Shown here one piece after another: positions 52,927-63,858 of a stretch of 64,000 bases of DNA; positions within the stretch are counted from its first letter, which is position 1, and each line of letters opens with the position of its first letter. Source of the stretch: Desulfopila sp. IMCC35006 (GTDB taxonomy: Bacteria; Desulfobacterota; Desulfobulbia; Desulfobulbales; Desulfocapsaceae); NCBI RefSeq assembly GCF_005116645.1, contig NZ_SWCM01000008.1, forward strand, positions 186,001 to 250,000. Reading direction: 5' to 3'. The translations under genes were made by a program, and so were the position numbers. The notes beneath the pieces are model-generated. The model was given only the letters and a program-made list of their open reading frames with translations, did not search any database and had not been told where the DNA came from.

Positions 52927-54507
52927 TTATTTGGTCGTGTACTGATAGAAGTTGCTGTCGTAGGCGGGGCCAAGCACAAAACCTTTGACATTGGCCCTGC
53001 TTGCCATGATTTCAATTTCCTGAAACATGATGACAAAGGGCGAGACCTGCTGGTGCTCACGTTGCAATTCCATGTACATCTGGGCGCGTTTGCCGGTATC
53101 TTTTTCCAGCAGGGCGGCATCGGTCTTTTTGGTCATCTCCGGGATATCCCAGGCATTTCTCCAGGCCAGCGGGTTGGCTTTGGCTCCGTCTGAATTGTCA
53201 GGGTTGCGGGCAAAGGTATCGGCATTGGTGTGCGGATCCATATAATCCGGTCCCCAGCGGCCGATATAGATGTCATGGGTTCGGGCACGATACTTGGTCA
53301 GTGTCTGTTTGCCTTCACCGGGAATAATTTCCAGCTTGATGCCGGCCTGGGCCAGCGTCGCCTGGATGGCAAGGGCCATGGAAGTCGTCGGTTCGTTGTT
53401 TCTGGTGTCCATGGTGACGGTGAAACCTTTCTCGAGGCCGACTTCTTTCAGCAGGGCTTTGGCTTTGGCAACATCCAGAGTAAAGGGTGTCTCAGCCGAT
53501 GCGCCGAGGAAACCTTCCGGTAGGAAGGATTGATGGACAGTCGCTTTACCATTCAGGATGGTTTGTTCCATGCCTTTGTAATCTATCAGATATTTGAAGG
53601 CCTGACGTACCTGGGGAAGCCGCAGGTATTTATTTTTCTGGTTTAAACCCAGATACCAGATGGCGCCTTTGGCCCTGCTGCGGATTTTTATGTCAGCATT
53701 GCCTGCCACCCCTTTTATATCGTCGGGTCCAAGGTTTCGGGCGATATCTATATCGCCTTTTTCCAGGAGGAGCCGCTGGGTGGACGATTCAGTAATATGG
53801 CGAATAATCACCCGTTTCAGTTCCGATTTGTGGCCCCAGTATTTGGTATTGCTGTCAAGGATGAGGGTCTCGGAAGGTTTCCAGCTTTTGAGCTTGTAGG
53901 GGCCTGAACCGGCATAGGCGGTTTTGAGCCAGTTGTACCCCATATCGCCATCTTTTTCGTGGGCCATAACTTCTTTCATATCTACCACCGAACCCACAGT
54001 GGAGGTGAGGCAGTAGAGCAGGAAGGTCGGGGCGTACGCTTTGTCGATGACCAGTTTCACGGTGTTGTCGTCGACCTTGACAATGGTCTTGTCGATATTC
54101 TCGGGCGTGAAGCCGAATTGAGACAGGATGAAAGCCGGTGATTTGTTGAGCAGAATGACCCTTTTGAGGGAGAAGACCACATCCTCGGCACTCAATGTGT
54201 TGCCCGAGGCGAAGGTGATGCCGGGGCGTATCTTGAATACGAATGTCAGGCCATCGTCGGAGGTTGTCCAGCTTTCCGCCACCCCGCCGTAAATATCGCT
54301 GACCTTATCGACATCATAGTTGATCAGTCGATCATAGGTGTTGGCAGTATATTCGGCGCCGGAGAATTCAAAAATTTCCGCGGGGTCAAGAGAGATTATG
54401 TCATCAATCTTAAATGCCATCACCAGCGTGTCTTTGGGTGTTGCAGCCTCGGTAAACTGGGCTGTGAAACACATCAGGACAAAAGCACAAAACAACAGCT
54501 TTCTCAT
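52927..54507 (-). CDS. dppA: Peptide ABC transporter substrate-binding protein (DppA-like)
   Basis: SBP_bac_5 protein of 526 residues from the ATG at 54507 (AGAGGAGAAG upstream). Signal peptide of about 22 residues ends at TEA. The domain shows SLDPAEIFEFSGAEYTANTYDRL and RPGITFASGNTLSAEDVVFSLKR. First gene of the operon. With the neighbouring epimerase and dipeptidase, murein or other acidic dipeptides are the likely cargo; not proven by sequence. Confidence 0.9.
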   Translation of the reverse strand: MRKLLFCAFVLMCFTAQFTEAATPKDTLVMAFKIDDIISLDPAEIFEFSGAEYTANTYDRLINYDVDKVSDIYGGVAESWTTSDDGLTFVFKIRPGITFASGNTLSAEDVVFSLKRVILLNKSPAFILSQFGFTPENIDKTIVKVDDNTVKLVIDKAYAPTFLLYCLTSTVGSVVDMKEVMAHEKDGDMGYNWLKTAYAGSGPYKLKSWKPSETLILDSNTKYWGHKSELKRVIIRHITESSTQRLLLEKGDIDIARNLGPDDIKGVAGNADIKIRSRAKGAIWYLGLNQKNKYLRLPQVRQAFKYLIDYKGMEQTILNGKATVHQSFLPEGFLGASAETPFTLDVAKAKALLKEVGLEKGFTVTMDTRNNEPTTSMALAIQATLAQAGIKLEIIPGEGKQTLTKYRARTHDIYIGRWGPDYMDPHTNADTFARNPDNSDGAKANPLAWRNAWDIPEMTKKTDAALLEKDTGKRAQMYMELQREHQQVSPFVIMFQEIEIMASRANVKGFVLGPAYDSNFYQYTTK

Positions 54508-54855
54508 CTTTGCTTCTCCTCTTGTAATTGTTGATGGGTAAAACACTATCCAGTCGACGCATCATAGCCATATATGGTTTATATCTGATCTCCTCGCAAT
54601 TACTATTTCAAGGAAGGCACGTAAAAGTTAGAGATATTGCTTGATTATTGTCAGAGGAGACAATTTATGAAGTCCAAACGATATGGTCAGGGAGAACAGC
54701 AGAAACAACAGCGATGACGTGGATAAATGGGGGAGGCGCTGTTGTTATTGAACCCGGAGATAAACAGATCTCTTGTAATATCGGTATATAGGTCGGAGCC
54801 CGGTTGTTTTTCTGTTTGCCTCGGGGGAGAATTTTTGCATTAGGTACTTTTTTAC
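54508..54855. other. Region between dppA and the second hybrid kinase
   Basis: This 348-base stretch should hold the dpp promoter. I see no gene, and no clear -35/-10 pair that I would stand behind. Confidence 0.4.
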
Positions 54856-57000
54856 TCAGTCCAGTGTCTCTCTTATCTTCACCGACAGTTGAGAAATGCT
54901 GAACGGTTTTTGAATAAAACCATCACACCCTCGATTGAGAATTTCGCGAGCCTGACCATCAATACTGTAGCCGCTGGAGAGAAGTACCTTGCCCACTGGA
55001 TGTATTTTTTTCAACCGGTCAAAAAGTTCACTGCCGCCCATTTGGGGCATTATCATATCAATAATACATAAATCAACACCATCCTGGTGGCGGCTGTATG
55101 TGTCAATCGCTTCCTGGCCGCTGGATGCGGTCAGTACCTTGTAACCGAGGACGGCGAGGATTTCCCGGCCGATGTCCAGTATCATCTGTTCGTCGTCAAC
55201 CAGGAGAATAGTCTCGGAACCTTTTTCCATGGGCAGCGAAATCTTGCTTTCAGTGGGAACTTTTTTATCTGTTGCGGGCAAAAGAATGGTGAACATGGTT
55301 CCCTGATGCAGTTTGCTTTTGACGGATATCGTCCCGGCATGGTTGAGGATAATACCGTAGACCATTGCCAGGCCAAGGCCCGTGCCATGGCCTGGCGCCT
55401 TGGTGGAGAAGAAGGGGTCGAAAATCCTGTGCATCGTTTCTTTGTCCATACCTTCACCGGTATCCGCGATGGTCATTTCCACATAGTCTCCGGGAGAAAT
55501 ACCGTAAAGACGGGCGTCTGTATCCGTTACAACATACGGCCGGCTTGTTATGGAAATAATGCCTCCTTTGGGCATGGCCTGTCCGGCATTGACAAGCAGG
55601 TTGAGCAGCACCTGTTCAATTTGGTTGGCATCGACCTCGACCGGCCATAAATCCGTGTGCAGGGAGGGACAGATGGTGATCTCTTTTTTCGTTCTGCCAA
55701 ACATATCGATGTTTTTTTCAATCAATGTATTCAGATCGACAGGGCGGACTTCATATTTTCCTCCCCTGGCAAAACCAAGCAGTCTTGTCGTTAAATTTGC
55801 CGCACTCTCCACGTATTGTTCAATGTGCTTGAGAGGGGAATAGTGTGGATGCGATGTCTGGAGATTGTTGAGCATAAGTGCTGTCCTGCCCTGAATACCC
55901 ATGAGGAGGTTGTTGAAATCGTGGGCAATACCACCGGCGAGGGTGCCGAGGGATTCAAGTCGCTGTGATTGTTGCAGTTGTTCTTCCAGAGCTTTGCGCG
56001 ATCTTTCAGCAGTCTTGCGTTCGGTTATGTTCCGGGCGATACCCCTGAATCCAGTAGGGGCGTTTTCTTCATCACGAATGGTTGAGACTACTGTCTCCAC
56101 GTAAAGAGTGTTGCCTTCTTTGCGATGAAATTCGAGTTCCACCGCCTTCCCGGGTTGTTCTGAACTGAGAACTGCAGAAAACGCTTCATTAATCTTCCGT
56201 ACCGTCGGTTTACTCATATACCCAACGGTATGCATACCAAGGAGCTCATCCTCGCTATAGCCTAGCATGGTGCACATTGCCTGGTTGACCAGGGTCAGGT
56301 TGCCACTCAGGTCTATTTCATAATAACCGTCTTCAATGCTGTCGATTATATTGCGGTATTTTTTTTCGCTTGCAACTATCGCCTGTTCGTGTCTTTTCCT
56401 TTCCAGGGCCAGGGCAACCTGATCAGATACAGAGTGGAGGACATTCAGGTCGATTTCATCAAAGTGATGCGGATCATCATAACTCTGAGTCGCCATCACG
56501 CCGATCACTTCGTCCTTGATCTGCAGTGGAACGCCGAGCCAGATCTTGGGAGTTGTGCCAATAATACGATTATCCGCGACCCGTTGCTGTAATTCCGCCT
56601 GGCGGAAGAAAACCGGTTTCTTGGCGAGAATGACCTCTCCTGTCAACGAATTTTCTTCGCTGAACTGATCCAGATAGAGCAGGTCGGTATCGAACTGATC
56701 TATAAAATAGGGAAAAGATATTCTGCGAACCTGTTTGTGGTAAATGGCAATAAAAAAATTGCGCAGATCGATAATCTCCCCGAGTATACGATGAATAGAG
56801 GAGTAAAGTTCATTGAGATCCTTGGTCGTATTGACGGCATTCGAGATGCGAAAAAGCGTGCGGGCTATCTGCTCGGCCCTTTTTCGTTCACCTATTTCTC
56901 GTGTCAGTTGTTGATTAACTTCGAGGAGTTGGGTCGTGCGTAGGTGGATCTGTCGTTCGAGATTGTCGAGATTTTCCTGAGAAATGTTCTTGTTGTACAT
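54856..57000 (-). CDS. GAF/PAS hybrid histidine kinase with receiver
   Basis: Soluble sensor kinase of 714 residues. Coiled-coil at 1-45, GAF at about 50-200, PAS at about 210-330, phospho-acceptor His in AHDFNNLL near 365, HATPase with ADTGEGMD and GTGLGLAM, and a receiver at about 595-714 with acceptor Asp in [12 protein letters not shown]. It belongs to the same class as the kinase at the left edge but has a different sensory part. It is upstream of the dpp operon, 348 bases from dppA, on the same strand. Confidence 0.92.
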   Translation of the reverse strand: MYNKNISQENLDNLERQIHLRTTQLLEVNQQLTREIGERKRAEQIARTLFRISNAVNTTKDLNELYSSIHRILGEIIDLRNFFIAIYHKQVRRISFPYFIDQFDTDLLYLDQFSEENSLTGEVILAKKPVFFRQAELQQRVADNRIIGTTPKIWLGVPLQIKDEVIGVMATQSYDDPHHFDEIDLNVLHSVSDQVALALERKRHEQAIVASEKKYRNIIDSIEDGYYEIDLSGNLTLVNQAMCTMLGYSEDELLGMHTVGYMSKPTVRKINEAFSAVLSSEQPGKAVELEFHRKEGNTLYVETVVSTIRDEENAPTGFRGIARNITERKTAERSRKALEEQLQQSQRLESLGTLAGGIAHDFNNLLMGIQGRTALMLNNLQTSHPHYSPLKHIEQYVESAANLTTRLLGFARGGKYEVRPVDLNTLIEKNIDMFGRTKKEITICPSLHTDLWPVEVDANQIEQVLLNLLVNAGQAMPKGGIISITSRPYVVTDTDARLYGISPGDYVEMTIADTGEGMDKETMHRIFDPFFSTKAPGHGTGLGLAMVYGIILNHAGTISVKSKLHQGTMFTILLPATDKKVPTESKISLPMEKGSETILLVDDEQMILDIGREILAVLGYKVLTASSGQEAIDTYSRHQDGVDLCIIDMIMPQMGGSELFDRLKKIHPVGKVLLSSGYSIDGQAREILNRGCDGFIQKPFSISQLSVKIRETLD

Positions 57001-57146
57001 CGTTAGTAGTTATGGGTGGTCATTGCTGTTCCTTGCTTTTCAACATCACGTCTTTTCAGCATACTGATTTGCTGTATCGATTGCAAGTTACAGTGAGATG
57101 GTGGCCCAAAACATATTTTGTACACTCTCCCTGTCTCGGGGACTGT

Positions 57147-57680
57147 TCACCTCTGCAATATGGGTGGCAAAGAATGCCGGTTTTTAAGGGCGGAGGTGAG
57201 ATCCTCCACTTTGAAATAGACCTGCAGAATATCTTTATTGGCCTCAAGCACGGGAATAGCCTTCGCGGCAATCCTGTCGGCTGCGTCGGTGAAACCATAT
57301 TCGTGCTTAATGTATACCCCGGCTGCACGGATCAAGGCCTGGAGGGTAAGCTTCATATTGCCTTGCGCTGTGTACCAGGCGTGTTCAAGCACCTCGTGCA
57401 CTTCGAAGAAGAGCCCCAGGTTCCAGAGCACTACGCCCTGCTGGATCGGATCGGTCACCTTTTCCTGGATATGCTGGAGCGCCTGCTGGTAGCGGGCGTA
57501 TCGATCTTCAACATACTCCCGATAATAATCCGCCAGAGGCTGTTGGCGGAATTCGGCAACACTCTGGGTCAGCTTGTCGGCGTTTCCGGTCTCCACCGCC
57601 ACTGCCAGTCCTTCCGACAGCTCGTTACGGATATCTCTGCTCCGCCGGTCTTCAAATGGGTTGAAGAGTTTGTTATCCAT
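57147..57680 (-). CDS. DUF309 protein
   Basis: Helical protein of 177 residues from the ATG at 57680, chosen because AAGGA lies 7 bases before it. LFFEVHEVLEHAW near 90-102 and LQALIRAAGVYIKHEYG are the DUF309 signature, two helices with conserved E-x-H-E. The family is widespread and unassigned. It follows the RND pump gene by about 45 bases and so is probably the last gene of that operon. Confidence 0.85.
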   Translation of the reverse strand: MDNKLFNPFEDRRSRDIRNELSEGLAVAVETGNADKLTQSVAEFRQQPLADYYREYVEDRYARYQQALQHIQEKVTDPIQQGVVLWNLGLFFEVHEVLEHAWYTAQGNMKLTLQALIRAAGVYIKHEYGFTDAADRIAAKAIPVLEANKDILQVYFKVEDLTSALKNRHSLPPILQR

Positions 57681-57725
57681 AGTCATGTCCTTGACTCAGT
57701 TACGAGGGAAAGGGATAGAAAAACA

Positions 57726-60700
57726 TCAGATATCATGCGCCACTGCAGGCAGATGCTGATGTCTTTTGATGATAAAGTACAGCACCGGCACTGCCATCCG
57801 GCTGATTAACAGAGAGGCTATTTCGCCAAACATCAGCGAGATGGCCAGGCCCTGGAAGATCGGGTCGGCGAGAATAACCGAGGCGCCGATGACCACCGCC
57901 AGCGCCGTAAGCAGCATCGGCCGAAAACGGATCGCTCCGGCGTCGACAACCGCCTTGGCCAGCGGTTCGCCCTGACTGATGCGCAGTTCGATAAAATCGA
58001 CCAGAATAATCGAATTACGCACGACAATGCCGGCCCCGGCCATAAAGCCGATCATCGAGGTGGCGGAAAAAAACGCGCCGAAGCCCCAATGTGCCGGAAG
58101 GATGCCGATAAGCGAGAAGGGGATTGCTGCCATCACCGCCACCGGCGTAATATAACTTTTAAACCAGCCGACCATCAACATATATATGAGCACCATGACC
58201 ACACAGAAGGCCAGGCCGAGGTCGCGGAACACCTCGAGAGTAATATGCCACTCCCCGTCCCATTTCATGGCCGGTTCGTTTTCCGAGAACGGCTGACTGA
58301 GGTTGTAGATCTGTACCTTCTGCTGCCTGCCGCCAAAATCACGACCATCGAGCTCTCCAAGTTTTTTATTCATCTGCAGGATCGCGTAGACAGGGCTTTC
58401 CACCACATCGGCCACATCGCCCACGACATAAATGACCGGCTTGAGGTTTTTACGATAAACAGGCTGTTCGACCTTCTGTTCGGAGACGGATACCAGCTCC
58501 CGCAGGGGCACCAGGGGGGAGGATGGGTTGCGCTCGGACCGCAGGGAAATGTTCAGGATCGATGCGACCCTGGCCCGATATTCCGGGGCCAGTTCCAGCA
58601 CAATATCAATCGCCTCCTTGTCAGTCGGCTGGTGGTACAGATCAAGTGAATAGCCCTGTACGGCGATCTCAATGGCCCTGGTGATCTGCTTCTCGGTTAT
58701 ACCGTTTAACGCCGCTTTTTCTTTATCAACGGTAAAGACCTGGCGCCACCTGTCCGCTTCGCGATACCAGTCGATATCAACTACCCCGGTGGTTGTGGCA
58801 AAGATTTGTTTTACTTCCCCGGCCAGTTTTACCCGTGCTGCATCTGTGGGACCGTAGATCTCCGCGACAAGAGTCTGCAGTACCGGCGGTCCGGGCGGGA
58901 CTTCCGCCACGGCAATAGAGGCCCCGAACCTGGCGGCAATCGCTGCAAGGGGAGGCCGGACCCTGGTGGCGATATCGTGGCTTTGCAGGGAGCGTTCGTG
59001 TTTGGGCAGGAGGTTGACCTGGATGTCCGCCACTGTCGGACCGCTGCGCATAAAGTAATGGCGGACCAGGCCGTTGAAATTATAGGGCGACGCGGTACCG
59101 ACATAGATCTGGTAGTCGGTGACGGCCGGATCCTGCCTGATTGTTGCGGCCATCTCTTTTGCTACCCGTGCCGTCTGCTCAAGGGTAGAACCTTCCGGCA
59201 TGTTGAGGATTACCTGGAATTCACTCTTATTGTCAAACGGCAGCATCTTCACCTTCACCAAGCCGAAATAGACCATGGAACAGGCGCCAAGGAGCAGGGC
59301 GATGATGGTAGCGAAAAAAAGTATGCGCCAGGCTGCATGGGACAGCAGCGGGTCCATGATCCTGTGGTAGATCCTGGTAAACCAGTCGTCCGGGGTTTCG
59401 CTCTCATGGACATGGCCCGCTGAAGAGCCTCTGTTTTTCAGAATATGAGTTGCGGCCCAGGGAGTGACGGTAAAAGCGATAATCAGGGAAAAGAGCATGG
59501 CCGCCGAAGAACCGATCGGGATGGGCCGCATATACGGACCCATTAATCCGCCGACAAAGGCCATGGGCAGGATCGCGGCAATGACCGCCCAGGTTGCCAG
59601 AATGGTCGGGTTGCCAACCTCGGCTACCGCCTCGATGGCAATAGTTGACCTGGATTTGCCCTTACTGCTGGGGAGGCGCAGATGACGTACGATGTTTTCC
59701 ACGACGACGATCGCATCGTCGACCAGAATGCCGATGGAAAAGATCAGTGCAAAAAGAGTGATACGGTTCAGGGTATAGCCGTAGAGATAAAAAATCAGCA
59801 GGGTGAGGGCAAGCGTCGAGGGGATGGCCAGCATGACCACAATGGATTCTCGCCAGCCGAGAAAAAAGAGAATGAGCAGGGCGACACCAAAGACGGCAAT
59901 ACCCATATGCAGCAGCAGCTCGTTGGACTTGTCAGAGGCAGTCGCGCCGTAGTCACGGGTGACGCTTATTGCAAGATCGGCGGGAATGAGCCGCCCTTTG
60001 AGGCTGTCTACCTTGGCTAGTACATCCTGTACCACGGAAACTGCGTTGGCACCGGGGCGTTTGGCAATCGACAGGGTGACGGCCGCTTCCTGTCCCGTAC
60101 TTTTTCTGTCCCCATACAGGACATAATCCACCGGCTCTTCTGGGCCATCGGTGATTTCAGCCACTTCGTGCAGGTACACCGGTCGACCGCCGTACACCCC
60201 GACGACAATGCGGCCAAATTCTTCGGCACTGTGCAGGAAAGTGCCGGTCTGCAGCAGGATTTGCCGATTCAGCGAGGTAAGGCTGCCGGAATAGGACTGG
60301 CTGTTGGCAGACTGGATTATCGGGGCGAGCTCGGTCACCGACAGGTTTCTCGACGCGAGCAGCAGCGGATCGAAGTGGATGGTCAAGACCCTTTTCGTAC
60401 CGCCGATGATCTTTGTTTCCGCAACTGCATTGATATTTTTTATGGCGTCGTCAACCTGGGCGGCCATTCGCCGCAGCGTGTAATGATCATAGCCTTTTCC
60501 ATGAAAAGTCAGAGCCATGATGGGCACATCGTCAATGGAATGCGGTTTGATTATCGGTTGCCCGACGCTGTGCGGTATCCGGTCGAAATTGGTGGCCAGT
60601 TTCTGATTCAGGCGAACGATTGCTGTTTCCAGGTTTTCACCGACATAAAAGCGGACCACCAGAAGGCTTTGGCCGGCCATGGAGGTCGAGTAGATGTATT

Positions 60701-60965
60701 CGACTCCGGGCAGTTCATAGAGCAGCTTTTCCATCGGAATGGACAGCCGTTCCTCAACTTCTGTCGGGGTGGCACCCGGCATGCTGACCAACACATCGAT
60801 CATCGGTACCTTGATCTGCGGCTCTTCTTCTCTGGGTAGCAGGACGATAGCCAGAATGCCGAGAAGAAGAGAGGCAATGATGCCTAAGGGGGTCAGCTTG
60901 GAGTTGATAAAGGCTCGAGCCAGACCTCCGGCAAAACCTGTCGTGTGCTTAGAAGGCGAGTTCAT
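57726..60965 (-). CDS. RND-family efflux pump inner-membrane transporter
   Basis: Transporter of 1079 residues with the RND layout: TM1 near 22-42, a periplasmic loop, TM2-6, a second loop and TM8-12. The motif G-x-x-x-D-D in [18 protein letters not shown] (TM4) carries the proton-relay Asp pair, as in metabolite and drug exporters of the AcrB group; heavy-metal pumps differ there. The N-terminal [18 protein letters not shown] is not a cleavable signal. With the neighbouring adaptor and outer-membrane protein it forms a tripartite pump. Confidence 0.92.
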   Translation of the reverse strand: MNSPSKHTTGFAGGLARAFINSKLTPLGIIASLLLGILAIVLLPREEEPQIKVPMIDVLVSMPGATPTEVEERLSIPMEKLLYELPGVEYIYSTSMAGQSLLVVRFYVGENLETAIVRLNQKLATNFDRIPHSVGQPIIKPHSIDDVPIMALTFHGKGYDHYTLRRMAAQVDDAIKNINAVAETKIIGGTKRVLTIHFDPLLLASRNLSVTELAPIIQSANSQSYSGSLTSLNRQILLQTGTFLHSAEEFGRIVVGVYGGRPVYLHEVAEITDGPEEPVDYVLYGDRKSTGQEAAVTLSIAKRPGANAVSVVQDVLAKVDSLKGRLIPADLAISVTRDYGATASDKSNELLLHMGIAVFGVALLILFFLGWRESIVVMLAIPSTLALTLLIFYLYGYTLNRITLFALIFSIGILVDDAIVVVENIVRHLRLPSSKGKSRSTIAIEAVAEVGNPTILATWAVIAAILPMAFVGGLMGPYMRPIPIGSSAAMLFSLIIAFTVTPWAATHILKNRGSSAGHVHESETPDDWFTRIYHRIMDPLLSHAAWRILFFATIIALLLGACSMVYFGLVKVKMLPFDNKSEFQVILNMPEGSTLEQTARVAKEMAATIRQDPAVTDYQIYVGTASPYNFNGLVRHYFMRSGPTVADIQVNLLPKHERSLQSHDIATRVRPPLAAIAARFGASIAVAEVPPGPPVLQTLVAEIYGPTDAARVKLAGEVKQIFATTTGVVDIDWYREADRWRQVFTVDKEKAALNGITEKQITRAIEIAVQGYSLDLYHQPTDKEAIDIVLELAPEYRARVASILNISLRSERNPSSPLVPLRELVSVSEQKVEQPVYRKNLKPVIYVVGDVADVVESPVYAILQMNKKLGELDGRDFGGRQQKVQIYNLSQPFSENEPAMKWDGEWHITLEVFRDLGLAFCVVMVLIYMLMVGWFKSYITPVAVMAAIPFSLIGILPAHWGFGAFFSATSMIGFMAGAGIVVRNSIILVDFIELRISQGEPLAKAVVDAGAIRFRPMLLTALAVVIGASVILADPIFQGLAISLMFGEIASLLISRMAVPVLYFIIKRHQHLPAVAHDI

Positions 60966-60993
60966 GGGTATAGTATCCTGCTAGTTTACTCGT

Positions 60994-62034
60994 TTACCGG
61001 GCTTGGATAGTTACGGGTTGTCCCTCAAGGAGGGTCTGATTGCCTTCGGTTATAACCGTTTCATTTTCCGACAGACCACTCAGAATCTCGATATTACCAT
61101 CACTTTTTGCTCCGGTACGCACAAGACGGAGTTGTGCCTTGTCATCATGCACGACGAAAACCCGTTCTATCTGGCCAATCGGTTGCACTGCGGAAACCGG
61201 AACAGTCAAGGTCTGGGCTTTTTCCATGGCCAGGGTGACCCTGGCAAACTGTCCCGAGCGAAGTCGCGGGTCAGGCGCGATATTCAGTTTAATCGGCGCT
61301 GATCTAGAGGAGGGATCGGCAATCGGCGACACTTCGGCAACAATACCTTCGACCTTCAGTTCGACTGACGGAATATACACAGACAACCGGTCATCTTTTT
61401 TTATGTGGAGGATCATCGCCTCGGGAATGTTTGTCAGCACCTGAAGATTGTTTTCCTGCTCTATATACAGCAGCGGTTTGCCCGGAGTTGCCAGATCGCC
61501 GATATTGGCAAGTTTTCTGGTAATAATCCCGGAAAAAGGCGCGACGATGCGCGAGTAATTGAGCATGGTTAATGATTCTTTGTATCCTGCCTCGGCGATT
61601 CTGGCAATGTCACGCAGGGATTTGACCGTTTCCCGGGTCGCCGCATTTTTCTTTAACAGGTTCTCTTCCCTGGTAAGATTGCGCCTGGCCTGTTCGAGCT
61701 GAGCCTTGGCCTGCTGGACCTGGGCGGAGACTTCTCCTGCGCTGAGCTCGACCAGAAGTTCACCCTGTTTTACCTTCGAGCCAAGATCGACCGGAAGCGT
61801 GATAATGTTGCCGGTCATTTTAGACGAGATCTCAGCCCGTTCAACTGCCTGTATTGTGCCGACCACTTCGACCTGATCCCCGGCCACTCTTTTTACCACT
61901 TGAGCAACAGAGACCTCGACTGCCGGCAAAGCCTGCGAGGGGGTATCGGCCTGCATGCCAGCCTTGTCACATGCCGGTAAAAAAGCGATCAGGGCCACCA
62001 TAAAGAGCATGCAACCCCATTGATTAAGTTTCAT
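60994..62034 (-). CDS. Membrane fusion (adaptor) lipoprotein of the RND pump
   Basis: Periplasmic adaptor of 346 residues from the ATG at 62034 (GGAGAT upstream). The signal ends in LIAFLPAC, a lipobox, so the protein is likely lipid-anchored. It has a barrel-sandwich hybrid, a long coiled-coil hairpin (QVQQAKAQLEQARRNLTREE...) and a beta-barrel. It links the RND protein to TolC. Confidence 0.9.
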   Translation of the reverse strand: MKLNQWGCMLFMVALIAFLPACDKAGMQADTPSQALPAVEVSVAQVVKRVAGDQVEVVGTIQAVERAEISSKMTGNIITLPVDLGSKVKQGELLVELSAGEVSAQVQQAKAQLEQARRNLTREENLLKKNAATRETVKSLRDIARIAEAGYKESLTMLNYSRIVAPFSGIITRKLANIGDLATPGKPLLYIEQENNLQVLTNIPEAMILHIKKDDRLSVYIPSVELKVEGIVAEVSPIADPSSRSAPIKLNIAPDPRLRSGQFARVTLAMEKAQTLTVPVSAVQPIGQIERVFVVHDDKAQLRLVRTGAKSDGNIEILSGLSENETVITEGNQTLLEGQPVTIQAR

Positions 62035-62053
62035 TGGCAAATCTCCTTTCCCC

Positions 62054-63400
62054 TTAGCTTCTGGAAAATTGTTCAAGTCCGGCAGCTCGGCGCAGGTTGG
62101 CAATGGCGACCAGGTAGCTGGCTTTCGCTGTCAGATGTCTGGCTTGTGCGTCGGAGAGGCGCATTTCAAAATCGATCAGGTCGGAGGCGAGAATGACTCC
62201 TTCCGTAAAGCGGGCCCGGCTGAGTCTCGCCGCTTCCGTGGCCACTCCAACCATTTTTTCGGTAACATTCAGTCTTTTCCGGGCATCTTCATAGTCAAGT
62301 CTGGCTCGTTGCACGTCAAGATTAAGGGCAAGTTCGGTTTTTTCTCGGAGACTCCTGATCTCCTGGAGTTTCAGCTGGGCCCTGACTATTTCCGAGGAAC
62401 TTTTCCGGCCGTCAAAAAGGGTGTAGTTCATCTTGACCCCGGCCATCCATGAATTGCCCCCTTCATCAAGTACCCAACCGTTATCTACCTGGTAGCTGGC
62501 GAAGGCGTCTATTGACGGCAGCTTGCCACCCTGGGCTTTTTTGAGCTCGGCGATCGCTCCCTGTTCCATGGCATCAAGCCGTTTGATGGCCGGGTGGTTC
62601 TGATAATCAACGGATTCAGGCAGTATCTGCTGTGGCCCGCCTTCAGGGTCGAGGTTCACTGCACCTTCTCGAAGCCCGAGCAGGTTGAGGAAAATTCTTT
62701 TGGTGAGTTCCAGGCTGTGCCTACTGCGGATGAGGTCTTCATCGGCACGTGATTGCTGCAGTTCCAGGTTGAGCAGGTCTTGTTTCAACAAATCTCCTGC
62801 GTCGTACCTGGCTTGACCGACATGCAGCGCCGCGCTGATCGAGGCAAGCGCTTCTTGCCGGACATTCACCATTTCTTCGGCCTGAGCAATGGCCTGAAAT
62901 GTTTTAACCACTTCAAAGCCAAGCTGCTGGTGTACAGCGGTAATATCGGTTTGAGTAATGTGTATATACGCCTGTGCCGCAGCCTGGTCGGCACGGTCTC
63001 TGCCGCCATTATACAGTCGGTAATTAATCTGGGCCTTGAGCTGGAGATTGTCTGTTCTACCGGGATCGTTGAAATCGATGCTGTTATCGAAAGCACCCTG
63101 GTTGAGGATATTGCCGAAAGAATACATGGGATTGTTGGTCTGACCGTATTCGGTGGAAAAGTTGACCAGGGGATAGTCTGAGGCACTGGCCATGGTGGCT
63201 GCTGCCATTGCCTGCTCCATACGTTTACGGGCGATCATGCTGTCCGGGCTTCCGGCGATGGCAAAGGCGACTGCCTGCTGTGCTGTCCATACCCGGGGAA
63301 TCTGAAGCCCGGAAGGGCTGGTTTCAGCGGCAGGAACATTGCTGCAGTTCAGCCAGCCTGTGAAGAGTCCGAGAATGGCAAAAAACAGATATCTTTTCAT
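62054..63400 (-). CDS. TolC-like outer membrane efflux protein
   Basis: OEP-family protein of 448 residues with an N-terminal signal (MKRYLFFAILGLFTGWLNC). Two repeats of long helices and beta segments (the NINYRLYNGGRD and MNYTLFDGRKS strands) match TolC. First gene of the tolC-mfp-RND-DUF309 operon. It starts 20 bases before the adaptor gene. Confidence 0.88.
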   Translation of the reverse strand: MKRYLFFAILGLFTGWLNCSNVPAAETSPSGLQIPRVWTAQQAVAFAIAGSPDSMIARKRMEQAMAAATMASASDYPLVNFSTEYGQTNNPMYSFGNILNQGAFDNSIDFNDPGRTDNLQLKAQINYRLYNGGRDRADQAAAQAYIHITQTDITAVHQQLGFEVVKTFQAIAQAEEMVNVRQEALASISAALHVGQARYDAGDLLKQDLLNLELQQSRADEDLIRSRHSLELTKRIFLNLLGLREGAVNLDPEGGPQQILPESVDYQNHPAIKRLDAMEQGAIAELKKAQGGKLPSIDAFASYQVDNGWVLDEGGNSWMAGVKMNYTLFDGRKSSSEIVRAQLKLQEIRSLREKTELALNLDVQRARLDYEDARKRLNVTEKMVGVATEAARLSRARFTEGVILASDLIDFEMRLSDAQARHLTAKASYLVAIANLRRAAGLEQFSRS

Positions 63401-63858
63401 TTAGTTATCCGGTATGTACGAATAGTCAGGGATGTTGGTGTTAAAGTATTTAATCAAATGATTAATTACACTAAAACCTTCCCTCTCTTTTGTCAAAGAA
63501 AAAAATGCTGGTTTGCTCTGTTAACTTTTCCGCCTTCAACTGTTTGATTTTGTTTATAGAGACCAGGAAATGTGTATATGCACTGCTTTGGAATCTATCT
63601 TGTATTGGCTGTCGGGTCAAGAGAATAAAGATGTTAGGGGGGCTGGGTCAAAAAGCAGATAATACGTTGTGGGCGATTGATGAAAGCATGCCTGCTGGCC
63701 CGGATATTGAATTCCTGCCGTTCGTGAATACAGTTGCTGATGAAAACAAGTAACCGTTTACAGTTCTGCGCCTCTGTAGACTTGTTTTTTACCCGCATGT
63801 TTGGTTGCAGGAATATCGCGGCATGGCGGATGTATCATCCCATGATGGAGGAAAATTG
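63401..63858. other. Intergenic region between divergent tolC-type and leuC genes
   Basis: 458 bases that must hold both promoters. A possible 40-codon plus-strand frame (from an ATG near 63631) has weak support only. I see no hairpin of note. Confidence 0.4.

Noticed and set aside
63490-63753. Plus-strand ORF of 87 codons before leuC
   Set aside because: Weak composition, no good ribosome binding site and in the promoter region of two divergent genes.
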